DNA of 64,000 nt from Rhizobiales bacterium CCH10-E5 (GCA_001556125.1 LSIG01000119.1:46597-110596); one strand, 5' to 3'; positions 17,121 through 29,221 are shown, counted from the first letter of the stretch. Made by a program: numbers and translations. Notes: a model not told the origin generated them from the letters alone.

Positions 17121-17209
17121 CGTCATGCTCGGGCTTGTCCCGAGCATCCACGTCTTCACCTTGTCCACGTCGCCAGGCGTGGATGGTCGGCACAGGGCCG
17201 ACCATGACG
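17121..17209. repeat. Cloverleaf palindromic element (CATGCTC type)
   Basis: An outer stem CGTCATG/CATGACG encloses two side hairpins (CTCGGG-CTTGT-CCCGAG and GTCGG-CACAGG-GCCGAC) and an inner CATCCACG/CGTGGATG stem. The same skeleton recurs at 32919. It ends 13 bp upstream of dapD. Confidence 0.85.
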
Positions 17210-17222
17210 AGAGAGCCGAGCC

Positions 17223-18068
<846 letters not shown>

Positions 18069-18081
18069 TCAACAGCCTCCT

Positions 18082-18168
18082 CGTCATTGCGAGGAGGCAA
18101 AGCCGACGAAGCAATCCAGAGCAGCCGCGCGCTTCAGTCTGGATTGCTTCGCTACGCTCGCAATGACG
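18082..18168. repeat. Cloverleaf palindromic element (CATTGCGAG type)
   Basis: The element begins CGTCATTGCGAG and ends CTCGCAATGACG, with an inner GCAATCCAG/CTGGATTGC stem. It lies between the convergent dapD and DUF1269 genes. It belongs to the same subfamily as the copy inside cobN at 44257, where the arms are perfect. Confidence 0.85.
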
Positions 18169-18176
18169 GGGTCCCA

Positions 18177-18704
18177 TCACCCCACTGGCGTCGAAGCACC
18201 CGCCGCCGGCACTGCGGTGCTCACCCCCGCCAGCGCGTCGCGCAGTGCCTGCTCGCGGCTGTGGTCGAGCGAGGTCTTCAGCACGGTGCCGCCGGTGCCC
18301 TTGATCGCCTCCAGCACCTTGTCGCCGGTGACGCGCTGGACGAGCACGAAGAGTGCGGCGTTTCCCGGCTGCAGGCTCGAGGCCAAATCCTTCATGAAGG
18401 CGTCGTTGATGCCGTAATCGGTCAGCGCGCCGCCGAGCGCGCCGGAGGCGGCGCCCAGCGCCGCGCCCGCCAGCGGCATCAGGAAGATCGCGCCGATCAG
18501 CAGACCCCAGAAGGAGCCCGACGCCGCGCCCATCGCCGTGGTGTTGAGCAGCTGGTTCAGCTTCACCTTGCCGCCCTCCTGCATGACCGCGATGGCCGCG
18601 TCGCCGATCTCGATCAGATATTCCTTCTGCAGGCCGAACAGCTTCTGCCGCATCTCCTCGGCGCGGGCTTCAGTCGGGTAGACCATGACGACGAGATCGG
18701 ACAT
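18177..18704 (-). CDS. DUF1269 domain membrane-associated protein
   Basis: The 175-residue protein starts MSDLVVMVYPTEARAEEMRQ and continues QKEYLIEIGDAAIAVMQEGGKVKLNQ. A Gly/Ala-rich hydrophobic hairpin (GSFWGLLIGAIFLMPLAGAALGAASGALGGAL) follows, then a soluble C-terminal part with VLVQRVTGDKVLEAIKGTGG. This is the DUF1269 pattern. The Gly-zipper hairpin suggests membrane association. The function is not known. Confidence 0.85.
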   Translation of the reverse strand: MSDLVVMVYPTEARAEEMRQKLFGLQKEYLIEIGDAAIAVMQEGGKVKLNQLLNTTAMGAASGSFWGLLIGAIFLMPLAGAALGAASGALGGALTDYGINDAFMKDLASSLQPGNAALFVLVQRVTGDKVLEAIKGTGGTVLKTSLDHSREQALRDALAGVSTAVPAAGASTPVG

Positions 18705-18803
18705 GGGGCTCTCCTGCCGCGGGTGGGATCGCAGACTAGACCCCGTTTCTTGACGGGTCTGTGGCGAGGCTAGCCGAAAGCGGAGGGCCCGGCGCGATCT
18801 GGA

Positions 18804-20453
<1,650 letters not shown>

Positions 20454-20471
20454 TCAGCGATGGGGCGCCGG

Positions 20472-21302
20472 TCAGGCGGCGTCCCAGACCGGCGAGAGGC
20501 CCTCGGGCCTGAGCACCCGGCCGTCCGGCACCGCCAGCCCATGGATCGCCGCCATCTCGGCCTCGCCGAGGGCGAAGTCGAAGATCGCCGCGTTGTCGCG
20601 GGCGCGGTCCTCGCTCACCGTCTTCGACAGCGCCACCACGCCCTCCTGCTGCACCAGCCAGCGCAGCACGATCTGGGCGATGCTGCGATGGTGCCGCGCG
20701 GCGATGTCGGCGAGCAGCGGATCGGCGAAGACCTTGCCGTTGGCCATGGCGTAATAGGCGGTCAGCGCCATCCCGGCCTCGCGCATCGCGGCCATCAGCA
20801 CGCGCTGGTCGAGATAGGGGTGATACTCGACCTGATTGGTGACGAGCGGTGCGGCGCTGAGCGCCAGTGCCTGCGTGAGCAAAGCGATATTGTAGTTGCT
20901 CACGCCGATATGGAGCGTCTTGCCGGCTTCGCGCACGGCGTTGAGCGCGCCGATCTGGTCGGCTAACGGCACGCTGCCATTGGGCAAGTGCAACAGCAGA
21001 AGATCGACATGGTCGGTTTTGAGCTTGGTAAGGCTTTCAGCGACCGAGGCCATGAACCGGTCGGGCGCGAAATTGTCGATCCAGACCTTGGTGGTCAGGA
21101 AGATGTCGCCGCGCGCCACGCCGCTGCCGGCGATGGCTTCGCCCACCGCCGCCTCGTTGCGGTAGATCTGGGCGGTGTCGACATGGCGGAAGCCGAGCTT
21201 GAGCGCCGCCGGCACCATCCGCAGCACGTCGGGAGCCTCCATCCGAAAGGTGCCGAAGCCGAGCGCGGGGATTGCGGCCCCATGGGCTGTGATGGTTTTC
21301 AT
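20472..21302 (-). CDS. Aldo/keto reductase
   Basis: This is a 276-residue NADPH-dependent (alpha/beta)8-barrel oxidoreductase. The catalytic tetrad can be seen as Asp and Tyr in HVDTAQIYRNE, Lys in FLTTKVW and His in LLLHLPN. LHIGVSNYNIALL and a C-terminal KTVSEDRARDN cofactor-binding block complete the family signature. It resembles the 2,5-diketo-gluconate reductase type, but the substrate is unknown. I used the ATG at 21302; the upstream 24 in-frame codons are not family-like. Confidence 0.9.
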   Translation of the reverse strand: MKTITAHGAAIPALGFGTFRMEAPDVLRMVPAALKLGFRHVDTAQIYRNEAAVGEAIAGSGVARGDIFLTTKVWIDNFAPDRFMASVAESLTKLKTDHVDLLLLHLPNGSVPLADQIGALNAVREAGKTLHIGVSNYNIALLTQALALSAAPLVTNQVEYHPYLDQRVLMAAMREAGMALTAYYAMANGKVFADPLLADIAARHHRSIAQIVLRWLVQQEGVVALSKTVSEDRARDNAAIFDFALGEAEMAAIHGLAVPDGRVLRPEGLSPVWDAA

Positions 21303-21635
21303 GGTCGGTTCTCCCGCCGACCGGGATGGCGGGCGATCCACCGCTAGCACGGCCGGAGCGTCGGCGGGGGCCAATCCGCACCGGTCTTATTTTCGCTGCG
21401 ACCTTACAATCTCAGGTCGGCTTCCCCATGTCGGATTCACGGTCTACGCGAGCAGCCGCCTTTGCGGTCGCTGCCAATCGCCAGGGCCAGCCTCGAGACA
21501 AGACGATATTCGCCCGCGCTTCGCCGGGAGGCGAGGAGCGCTGTCGCGCATCGGTTGCCGGAGCGTGGCCGAGGCGCGGGCCGTCATGCGGCTATTGATC
21601 TGATCCTGTTCGTTCCCACTGCAAGGACACTCACG
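21303..21635. other. 333-bp intergenic region between divergent genes
   Basis: This gap separates the aldo/keto reductase and the glycosyltransferase, which are transcribed away from each other, so it must hold both promoters. I see no gene, RNA or large palindrome in it. An AT-rich stretch (near 21385-21410) could carry promoter elements, but none is clear enough to call. The open plus-strand frame through its last part is not supported by similarity or a ribosome-binding site. Confidence 0.4.
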
Positions 21636-22571
21636 TTGATCGCTTATCTGGTTCTGGTTCACCGGTATCCCGCGCAGTTCAAGCGCATGTTCAAGTCGAT
21701 CTACGATCCCGCCAATCATTATTTGATCCATGTCGACAAGAATTCGGGGCCCGAACTCGAAGCCGATATTCGGCGGTTTCTGCGCGGTTTTCCCAACAGC
21801 GCCATCCTTGCGAGCCATCACGCCCGCTGGGGCGGTTACAGCCTCGTCGATGCCGAACTGCGCGGCATGGCGCAGCTGCTGGAAATGGGCGCGGACTGGG
21901 AGTTCTTCGTCAATCTCAGCGGCCAGGACTACCCGCTCAAGAGCCAGGACGAGATCGCCACGTTCCTGAAGCGCAACCGCGGCAAGGAGTTCATCAAGGT
22001 TCTCGACCAGCGCACGGCGCGGCCCGAGACGATGAAGCGCGTGAGCCGCTATGTCGTCGAATTCGAGAAGCGCATCGTCCGGACGCCGTTCCCGCGCAGC
22101 TTCATGGCCGGCGTCTCGCCCTATATCGGCAATCAGTGGATGATCGTCAGCCGCCGCTTCTGCGAGTTCGTCTGCCACGATCGCGAGGCCGAGCGCTACA
22201 AGGCGTTCTACCGCAACACCTTCATCGCCGATGAGGGCTTCTTCCAGACGGTGATGATGAACACCGCCGAGCATGGCGAGATCGTCAGCGACGATCTGCG
22301 CATGATCGACTGGGTCCCGGACGGCGACATCAAGCTGCGCCCGCGCACCTATCTCGCCTCCGACGCGCCGGAGCTTCTGGCGAGCGCCTGCCTCTTCGCC
22401 CGCAAATTCGACGCATCCGTCGATGAGACGATCCTCGATGTTCTGGACGACCACCTCAGCGCCGATGATCTCGCGCCCGCTCTGGCCCCGTCCATCCCGT
22501 CGCGCCGGCCGGTCTCGATCCCGGTCCACGCTTCGGTTCCGGTCTCCCAGGCCGCCTTCCTGGCGTCCTGA
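21636..22571 (+). CDS. GT14-type (core-2/I-branching) glycosyltransferase
   Basis: The 311-residue protein has the Branch family pattern: a strand-loop start IAYLVLVHRYPAQFKRMF, then HYLIHVDKNS (the DxD-like donor region), RWGGYSLVDAELRGM, FVNLSGQDYPLKS and GNQWMIVSRRFCEFV. C-terminal FIADEGFFQTVMMN carries the catalytic Glu area. The family transfers N-acetylglucosamine or xylose. I chose the TTG at 21636 because AAGGA lies eight bases upstream and the family domain begins at once; no ATG fits. The natural acceptor is unknown. Two small genes follow on the same strand. Confidence 0.85.
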   Translation: MIAYLVLVHRYPAQFKRMFKSIYDPANHYLIHVDKNSGPELEADIRRFLRGFPNSAILASHHARWGGYSLVDAELRGMAQLLEMGADWEFFVNLSGQDYPLKSQDEIATFLKRNRGKEFIKVLDQRTARPETMKRVSRYVVEFEKRIVRTPFPRSFMAGVSPYIGNQWMIVSRRFCEFVCHDREAERYKAFYRNTFIADEGFFQTVMMNTAEHGEIVSDDLRMIDWVPDGDIKLRPRTYLASDAPELLASACLFARKFDASVDETILDVLDDHLSADDLAPALAPSIPSRRPVSIPVHASVPVSQAAFLAS

Positions 22572-22596
22572 GCCGCAGCGCAGAACAGAGGTCATC

Positions 22597-22866
22597 ATGT
22601 CACTGAACTTTCCCAATCCGGTCCGCAGCTTCGATGCCGGCCGCTCCTGCGTCAGCTTCTGGGGCTCCGACGCCTCGCTCGAGATCGCCTTCCAGATCGA
22701 GGTTGACGCGCTGCGCCGGCTCGGTGCCGAAGCCGGCGAGGCCCAGATGCTCGCCACCTTCGACAGCCATCGCGACGCCATCCTGAGCGCGGCAGCAACG
22801 GTCTATGGCCGCCGCAAGGGCAGCTATCACCGGCTGACCGTGGCCGACATCGGCGAAAGGGCTTGA
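22597..22866 (+). CDS. DUF1488 family protein
   Basis: The 89-residue protein begins MSLNFPNPVRSFDAG, then CVSFWGSDASLEIAFQIE, followed by a helical half with FDSHRDAILSAAATVYGR and ending GSYHRLTVADI. This is the DUF1488 pattern, common in Proteobacteria and without a defined role. The ATG at 22597 lies 25 bp after the glycosyltransferase stop and its stop is four bases before the next gene, so the three look cotranscribed. Confidence 0.82.
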   Translation: MSLNFPNPVRSFDAGRSCVSFWGSDASLEIAFQIEVDALRRLGAEAGEAQMLATFDSHRDAILSAAATVYGRRKGSYHRLTVADIGERA

Positions 22867-22870
22867 GATC

Positions 22871-23089
22871 ATGGCACGCCCTCCCTACAAGACCGGCGAT
22901 CTGGTCCAGCTCACCGCCGGCTTCCACAACCAGGTCCGGCCCGGCCCCTTCGAGATCACGCGGCTGATGCCGCCGCGTGACAACAAGGAAGAGCAGTACC
23001 GCGTCCGCGGCCCCGACGGCCTCGAACGCGCCGTGGGCCATCACGAGATCGAGGAAGAGATCCCGCTCCCCGGTGGGACGACGGGTTAG
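22871..23089 (+). CDS. Small conserved hypothetical protein
   Basis: The 72-residue, beta-rich protein begins MARPPYKTGDLVQLTAGF, has ITRLMPPRDNKEEQYRVRG in the middle and ends with an acidic stretch (HHEIEEEIPLPGG). The pattern resembles small SH3-like barrel proteins found in Hyphomicrobiales. It starts four bases after the DUF1488 gene and is the last gene of the presumed glycosyltransferase operon. The role is unknown. Confidence 0.7.
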   Translation: MARPPYKTGDLVQLTAGFHNQVRPGPFEITRLMPPRDNKEEQYRVRGPDGLERAVGHHEIEEEIPLPGGTTG

Positions 23090-23114
23090 GCGAGTCTCTG
23101 CCTGCCCACGCCAA

Positions 23115-23217
23115 CCGTCATCCTGGGACGACCGAAAGGTCGGCCCGGGATCCATCGGAGGGGGGCGGCCCTCGATGATGGATCCCGGTCTTCGCTGCGC
23201 GAAGCCCAGGATGACGG
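23115..23217. repeat. Cloverleaf palindromic element (CATCCTGGG type)
   Basis: The outer stem CCGTCATCCTGGG/CCCAGGATGACGG encloses side hairpins and an inner GGATCCATC/GATGGATCC stem. It lies directly downstream of a gene end. Confidence 0.85.
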
Positions 23218-23596
23218 CGCTTTTTCGAGTGGCTCGGGGATAGCGTCCGCATCTTATCCCCGCTTCCCACACCCGTGCCTATTCTCCCCTTGCTCTCCCC
23301 GACCGAGGGGGCTTCGCGAGGCGTCGTGTGGCCGGGGAGAGGCGGTGTTCATGGGGGAGGGCCGTCGCGGGCCCGACGCCATGGAGGGACCGTCGTCGTT
23401 CGGGCCGAACAGGCAGGCCCCGTCCTTTGCCGGACTTAAAACACGACGCCGGGACCATCAGACAACCGTGCGCGGGGCGAGGTGGTGGCTGTTGACGCTG
23501 CCTCGACACGACATTCGACATCGACATCGGCACGCAGCCGTCGACTGCGACGCCACCACCGTTCCGCGCATCCCCTCGGATACGCCTTGAAGAGCC
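23218..23596. other. Intergenic stretch with no recognisable gene
   Basis: Both strands have short open frames here, but none has a ribosome-binding site, codon pattern or similarity I can support. I looked for tRNA, SRP RNA, 6S and tmRNA hallmarks and saw none. The stretch has several short CCCC/GGGG pairings and is otherwise unremarkable. Confidence 0.35.
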
Positions 23597-23632
23597 CGAA
23601 ACCCCGCGGCGGTGAGCCGGCCGGGGCTTTCG
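23597..23632. other. GC-rich stem-loop upstream of isochorismatase gene
   Basis: CGAAACCCCGCGGC, a GGTGA loop and GCCGGCCGGGGCTTTCG can fold into a strong hairpin flanked by A and T runs. It resembles an intrinsic terminator, although no gene clearly ends just upstream. Confidence 0.35.
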
Positions 23633-23676
23633 GTGCGTCGGGCGCCCGCTATGATGACGCCAACCGGACGAGACCC

Positions 23677-24207
23677 ATGCCCCTGCTCAGTGCCAGCGAC
23701 TCGACCTTCGTCATCATCGACTTTCAGGCGCGGCTGATGCCGGCGATCCATGAGGGCGCAGCCCTCGTCGCCAATGCGCGGCGCCTCGTCGATGCGGCGG
23801 CGCTGCTCGGCGTGCCCGTGCTGATGACCGAGCAGAACCCGGCGGGGCTCGGCGGCACCGTGCCGGAACTGGCGGGCGCAGGCCCCGTCATCGCCAAGAT
23901 GAGCTTCGATGCCTGTGCCGAGGGCGCCTTCCTCGAGGCGCTGGCGGGCGATGGCCAAATCATTCTCTGCGGCTGCGAGGCGCATGTCTGCGTCGGCCAG
24001 ACCGCGCTCTCCCTGCTCGCCCATCGCCGCCGTGTCGCGCTGGTCCAGGACGCGACCGGCTCGCGGCGCCCGGAGTCGAAAGACGCAGCGCTCGTCCGCC
24101 TCGCCCGCCACGGCGCCGAGATCGTCACCACCGAGATGGTGATCTTCGAATGGCTGAAGAGCGCCGAGCATCCCCGTTTCCGCGAGGCGCTGAAGCTGGT
24201 GAAGTAG
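23677..24207 (+). CDS. Isochorismatase-family cysteine hydrolase
   Basis: The 176-residue protein has the cysteine hydrolase fold. The catalytic triad can be read as Asp in FVIIDFQARLM (near residue 14), Lys in VIAKMSFDAC, and Cys in LCGCEAHVCVGQ (near residue 107). It resembles YcaC-type hydrolases more than true isochorismatases, so the substrate is unknown. I placed the start at ATG 23677 (MPLLSASDS); the upstream open frame runs through non-coding sequence. It stands alone between repeats. Confidence 0.87.
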   Translation: MPLLSASDSTFVIIDFQARLMPAIHEGAALVANARRLVDAAALLGVPVLMTEQNPAGLGGTVPELAGAGPVIAKMSFDACAEGAFLEALAGDGQIILCGCEAHVCVGQTALSLLAHRRRVALVQDATGSRRPESKDAALVRLARHGAEIVTTEMVIFEWLKSAEHPRFREALKLVK

Positions 24208-24235
24208 GGTGGGGGCTTTTTCCCCGAACCTCGCA

Positions 24236-24334
24236 GTCATCCTGGGCGGGCGGCGAAGCCGCGAAGCCCGGGATCCATCATAGGGTTCGGCGACGCCTCG
24301 TGAACCCGGTCGAGCTTCGCTCGCCCAGGATGAC
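24236..24334. repeat. Cloverleaf palindromic element (CATCCTGGGC type)
   Basis: It begins GTCATCCTGGGCG and ends CGCCCAGGATGAC. The left arm folds on itself as ATCCTGGGC...GCCCGGGAT. It lies between the convergent isochorismatase and livM genes and may act as a bidirectional terminator. Confidence 0.85.
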
Positions 24335-24359
24335 GGCGTCTGTTGCGGGAGCAAAAAAC

Positions 24360-25349
24360 CTAAAGCGGCTTCCTGATCCATTTCGAGATCACGCCGACGA
24401 TGCCTTCGCGGAAGGTCATCACGCAGATCACGAAGATCACGCCCTGGACCACCGTCACCCAGGCGCCGAGCGAGGCGAGATAGTTCTGCATCGAGACGAT
24501 GACGAGCGCGCCCGCGATCGGCCCGAAGACGGTGCCGAGTCCGCCGACCAGCGTCATCAGCACCACTTCGCCCGACATCGACCAGTGCACGTCGGTGAGC
24601 GAGGCGAGCTGGAAGACGATCGCCTTGGTCGCTCCGGCGAGCCCCGCCAGGCTGGCCGAGAGCACGAAGACGGCGAGCTTGTACTGGTTGGCGCGGTAGC
24701 CGAGCGAGATCGCGCGCGGCTCGTTGTCTCGGATCGCCTTGCAGACCTGGCCGAAGGGCGAGTGGATGATGCGGTAGATCGCGAGCAGCCCCGCCATGAA
24801 GATCGCCGCGACGAGCCAGTACAGCGGCCGGTCGTCGGCGAGGCTGATCATCCCGAACAGATGCCCGCGCGGCACCGCCTGGATCCCGTCCTCGCCGCCG
24901 GTGAAGCGCGGCGTCTGCAGCGAGAAGAAGAACACCATCTGCGCCAGCGCCAGCGTGATCATGGCGAAATAGATGCCCTGTCGCCGGATCGCGAGCGCAC
25001 CGAAGACGAGGCCGAGCCCGCCGGAGACGGCCGTGCCGAGCAGGATCGCCAGCTCCGGCGTCAGGCCCCAGTTCTTGGCGGTATAGGCGCAGACATAGCT
25101 CGCCATGCCGAAATAGGCGGCGTGGCCGAAGGAGAGCAGGCCGCCATAGCCGAGCAGCAGGTTGAAGGCGAGCGCGAACAGCGCGAAGCAGAGCACCTTC
25201 ATGACGAAGACCGGATAGGCCACGAAGGGCGCGATCACGAGCAGGATCGCGATGCCGATCATGATGGCGCGGTGCAGGCGCAGCGTGCCCTTGTCGGCTT
25301 CGCCCGGCAGGGGGGCGGCGGGCGCGTCGGTGGCGGCGATGTCGGCCAT
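24360..25349 (-). CDS. livM: LivM-type ABC transporter permease
   Basis: This 329-residue membrane permease belongs to the branched-chain amino acid (HAAT) ABC family. After an N-terminal cytosolic stretch it has about eight to ten hydrophobic segments. The signature region is LLLGYGGLLSFGHAAYFGMASY, and the loop for ATPase contact is FKAIRDNEPRAISLGYR-like (CKAIRDNEPRAISLGY). I used the ATG at 25349 rather than a TTG two codons upstream. It is the last gene of the transporter set, 31 bp after livH. Confidence 0.92.
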   Translation of the reverse strand: MADIAATDAPAAPLPGEADKGTLRLHRAIMIGIAILLVIAPFVAYPVFVMKVLCFALFALAFNLLLGYGGLLSFGHAAYFGMASYVCAYTAKNWGLTPELAILLGTAVSGGLGLVFGALAIRRQGIYFAMITLALAQMVFFFSLQTPRFTGGEDGIQAVPRGHLFGMISLADDRPLYWLVAAIFMAGLLAIYRIIHSPFGQVCKAIRDNEPRAISLGYRANQYKLAVFVLSASLAGLAGATKAIVFQLASLTDVHWSMSGEVVLMTLVGGLGTVFGPIAGALVIVSMQNYLASLGAWVTVVQGVIFVICVMTFREGIVGVISKWIRKPL

Positions 25350-25380
25350 GGTCAAATCCTCGTCTCGCGGCGGGCGGCCA

Positions 25381-26268
25381 TCACGCGGCCCGTCCGAACA
25401 GGCCGGCCGGCCGCACCAGCAGCACCAGCACCATGATGATGAAGATCACCGTCGCCGAGGCCTCCGGGTAGAAGACCTTGGTCAGCCCCTCGATCAGGCC
25501 GAGCGAGAAGCCGGTGACGATGGCGCCGAGGATCGAGCCCATGCCGCCGATGACGACGACGGCGAAGACGACGATGATGAGGTCGGCGCCCATGTTCGGG
25601 TTCACCGAATAGATCGGCGCCGCCAGCACGCCGGCGAAGCCCGCCAGCGCCACCCCGAAGCCGTAGGTCAGCGTCACCAGCAGCGGCACGTTGATGCCGA
25701 AGGCCTGGGTCAGCGTCGGGTTCTCGGTCGCGGCGCGCAAGTAAGCGCCGAGCTTGGTCTTCTCGATGAGGAACCAGGTCGCGAGGCAGACCACGAGCGA
25801 GGCGACGACCACCCAGCCGCGGTAATAGGGCATGAACATGAAGCCGAGATTCTGCCCGCCCCGCAGCTCGGCGGGGATCTGGTAGGGCAGGCCCGACGAG
25901 CCGAATTCGTTGCGGAACAGGCCTTGGATGATCAGGGCGAGACCGAAGGTCAAAAGCAGCCCGTAGAGATGGTCGACATGGGCGATGCGCTTGAGCAGCA
26001 GCCGCTCGATCGCGATTCCCGTCGCCCCGACCACCAGCGGCGCCAGCAAAAGCGCGACCCAGTAGTTGATGCCGAGATAGTTCAGGCACATCCAGGCGAC
26101 GAAGGCGCCCATCATGTACTGCGCGCCATGGGTGAAGTTGATGATGTTGAGCAGCCCGAAGATCACCGCCAGCCCGAGGCTGAGGATGGCGTAGAACGAG
26201 CCGTTGATCAGGCCGAGAAGGACCTGGCCGAACAGCGCCTGGGGCGGGACACCGAGAAGTTCGAACAT
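25381..26268 (-). CDS. livH: LivH-type ABC transporter permease
   Basis: The 295-residue inner-membrane permease is the partner of LivM. It starts with FGQVLLGLINGSFYAILSLG and continues FGLLNIINFTHGAQYMMGAF, the hallmark of LivH proteins. The cytosolic coupling loop is AYLRAATENPTLTQAFGIN. The C-terminus has IGGMGSILGAIVTGFSLGL. The pair forms the membrane pore for a hydrophobic or carboxylated substrate. A palindromic repeat separates it from the upstream binding-protein gene. Confidence 0.93.
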   Translation of the reverse strand: MFELLGVPPQALFGQVLLGLINGSFYAILSLGLAVIFGLLNIINFTHGAQYMMGAFVAWMCLNYLGINYWVALLLAPLVVGATGIAIERLLLKRIAHVDHLYGLLLTFGLALIIQGLFRNEFGSSGLPYQIPAELRGGQNLGFMFMPYYRGWVVVASLVVCLATWFLIEKTKLGAYLRAATENPTLTQAFGINVPLLVTLTYGFGVALAGFAGVLAAPIYSVNPNMGADLIIVVFAVVVIGGMGSILGAIVTGFSLGLIEGLTKVFYPEASATVIFIIMVLVLLVRPAGLFGRAA

Positions 26269-26312
26269 GCGGGGCTCAGATCATCTTGACAGTAGGTGTC
26301 GTGCGTTGTCGC

Positions 26313-26412
26313 CGTCATCCTGGATGCAGCGAAGCTGCAATCCGGGATCCATCCTAGGGCCGGGAGCTCTACGATGGATCCCGGGACGACCTTCGGTCGC
26401 CCCAGGATGACG
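26313..26412. repeat. Cloverleaf palindromic element (CATCCTGGATG type)
   Basis: The outer stem is CGTCATCCTGG/CCAGGATGACG-like, side hairpins are bounded by ATCC and GGAT, and the inner stem is CCATCCTAGG/ACGATGG-like. It sits inside the transporter gene run, between the binding-protein gene and livH, where it could trim or stabilise the mRNA. Confidence 0.83.
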
Positions 26413-26432
26413 CCGCGAGAAGCGTCGGCCGC

Positions 26433-27638
26433 TCACTTCTTGACGAGCGGGCACTCGCTCTCGGCGAGCGGGCGGAAGGCCTGCTCGGCCGGCAGCACCG
26501 AGATCTGCTTGTAGTAGTCCCACGGCCCCTTCGACTCGCCCGGCTTCTTGACCTCGAAGAGATACATGTCGTGCATCTTGCGGCCGTCCGCGCGCACCGA
26601 ACCCTTGCCGAAGAGCGGATCGTCGGTCGGCATTTCCTTCATCTTGGCCATCACCGCCGCCGAGTCCTTCGACTTCGCCGCCTCGACCGCCTTGAGATAG
26701 TGCAGCATGCCGGAATAGACGCCGGCCTGCACCATGGTCGGCTTCTTGCCGCCATTGGCCTTGGCGAAGCGGTCGGACCAGGTCCTCGTCTGGTCGTTGG
26801 TGTTCCAGTAGAAGGACTCCGTCAGCACCAGCCCCTGCGCGGTGGCGAGCCCGAGTGAATGCACGTCGGTGAGGAAGACGAGCAGCCCCGCCAGCTTCTG
26901 GCCGCCGGCGGTGATGCCGAATTCGCCCGCCTGCTTGATCGAGTTGATCGTGTCGCCGCCGGCATTGGCGAGGCCGATCACCTTGGCCTTGGAGGCCTGG
27001 GCCTGCAGCAGGAAGGACGAGAAGTCCGTGCCCGGGAAGGGCGTGCGGACCGCGCCGACGACCTTGCCGCCGTTCTTGGTTACGATGGCCGCTGTGTCGC
27101 GCTCCAGCGCATGGCCGAAGGCGTAGTCGGCGGTGAGGAAGTACCAGCTGTCGCCGCCGGCCTTCACCATGGCGCCGCCGGTGCCCTGGGCCAGCGCATA
27201 GGTGTCGTAGGTCCAGTGCACCGTGTTGGGCGAGCAGGCCTTGCCGGTCAGGTCGGAGGAGGCCGCGCCGGAATTGATGTGGATCTTGTTTTTCTCGCGG
27301 GTGATCTGGTTGACCGCGAGCGCCACCGAGGAGGTCGGCACGTCGAGGATGAGGTCGACGCCGTCCTGGTCGTACCAGGTGCGGGCGATGGTCGAGCCGA
27401 CGTCCGGCTTGTTCTGGTGGTCGGCCGAGACGATCTCGACCTTGATGCCCTTTTCGGCCGCCTTGAAGTCCTCGACCGCCATGCGGGCGGCGATCACCGA
27501 GCCTTCGCCCGAGAGGTCGGCATAGAGGCCGGAGCGGTCGTTCAGCACGCCCGCCTTGATGCTGATCTGCTGCGCGAGCGCCGGCGCCGCCATCAGCGCG
27601 GCGAAGGCGGTCGTGGTCAGGAACGTCTTGAGCTTCAT
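26433..27638 (-). CDS. ABC transporter substrate-binding protein, HAAT family
   Basis: The 401-residue periplasmic protein has a signal peptide (MKLKTFLTTTAFAALMAAP, cut after ALAQ). The mature part follows the Peripla_BP_6 fold: IKAGVLNDRSGLYADLSGEG, ADHQNKPDVGSTIAR, TADYAFGHALERD and VIGLANAGGDTINSIKQAGE. It would deliver its ligand to LivHM. This subgroup is often annotated as branched-chain amino acid binding, but many members bind aromatic or other organic acids, so the ligand is open. It lies between livF and livH. Confidence 0.9.
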   Translation of the reverse strand: MKLKTFLTTTAFAALMAAPALAQQISIKAGVLNDRSGLYADLSGEGSVIAARMAVEDFKAAEKGIKVEIVSADHQNKPDVGSTIARTWYDQDGVDLILDVPTSSVALAVNQITREKNKIHINSGAASSDLTGKACSPNTVHWTYDTYALAQGTGGAMVKAGGDSWYFLTADYAFGHALERDTAAIVTKNGGKVVGAVRTPFPGTDFSSFLLQAQASKAKVIGLANAGGDTINSIKQAGEFGITAGGQKLAGLLVFLTDVHSLGLATAQGLVLTESFYWNTNDQTRTWSDRFAKANGGKKPTMVQAGVYSGMLHYLKAVEAAKSKDSAAVMAKMKEMPTDDPLFGKGSVRADGRKMHDMYLFEVKKPGESKGPWDYYKQISVLPAEQAFRPLAESECPLVKK

Positions 27639-27726
27639 GTGTCTCTCCCTGAGATTGGCGTCGTTTTCGACGTGATGTCCGATATGGATCGGATTGGGGG
27701 CCTTCGAATCCGCCGGAAGGCGGCCT

Positions 27727-28456
<730 letters not shown>

Positions 28457-28467
<11 letters not shown>

Positions 28468-29221
28468 GGCCGACTCCCGAACCGATATAGGCCTCGATCA
28501 CGCGCGGGTCCTTCGACACCGCGGCATAGTCGCCCTCCGCCAGCACCTGACCGCGCGCCAGCACGGTGATGCGGTCGGACAGCGAGGCGACGACCGAGAG
28601 ATTGTGCTCGACCATCAGGATGGTGCGGTTCGCCGAGACCTTGCGGATCAGCGCCTCGATCCGCTCGACATCCTCGCGGCCCATGCCGGCCATGGGTTCG
28701 TCGAGCAGCATCATCTCGGGATCGAGTGCGAGCGTCGTGGCGATCTCCAGCGCGCGCTTGCGGCCATAGCTGAGCTCGCCGGCGGGCAGCTCGGCGAAGG
28801 CGGCGAGGCCGACCGCATCGACCAGGCGCAACGCCTCGTCGTCGAGCGGCTGCAGCACCTCTTCCGAGCGCCAGAAATCGAACGAATCGCCGCGCTTGCG
28901 CTGCAGCGCGATCCGGACATTCGTTTTGACGCTGAGTTGCGGGAACACCGCCGAGATCTGGAAGGATCGGACCATGCCGAGGCGGGCGATGTCCGCCGGC
29001 TTCTGCCGCGTGATGTCGCGACCGTTATAGACGATCGAGCCCTTCGTCGGCGCAAGAAATTTTGTGAGCAGGTTGAAGCAGGTGGTCTTGCCGGCGCCGT
29101 TGGGCCCGATGAGCGCATGAATCGTCCCGCGCCTGACCTGCAGGTCCACGCCGTTCACCGCCGTGAAGCCCCCGAATTCCTTGGTCAAACCCGTCGTAGC
29201 GAGAATGATGTCCTCAGCCAT
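28457..29221 (-). CDS. livG: LivG-type ABC transporter ATP-binding protein
   Basis: The 254-residue ATPase partner of LivF has Walker A GPNGAGKTTCFNLL, signature ELSYGRKRALEIATTLA, Walker B MMLLDEPMAGMG and switch MVEHNLSVV. It ends VIEAYIGSG, the LivG-type C-terminus. I used the ATG at 29221; a TTG six bases upstream is possible. It is the first gene of the transporter set and faces a 435-bp divergent intergenic region. Confidence 0.94.

Noticed and set aside
23218..23596. A possible structural RNA (SRP, 6S or tmRNA) in the gap before the isochorismatase gene
   Set aside because: None of the conserved cores of these RNAs could be found; only short GC-rich pairings are present.
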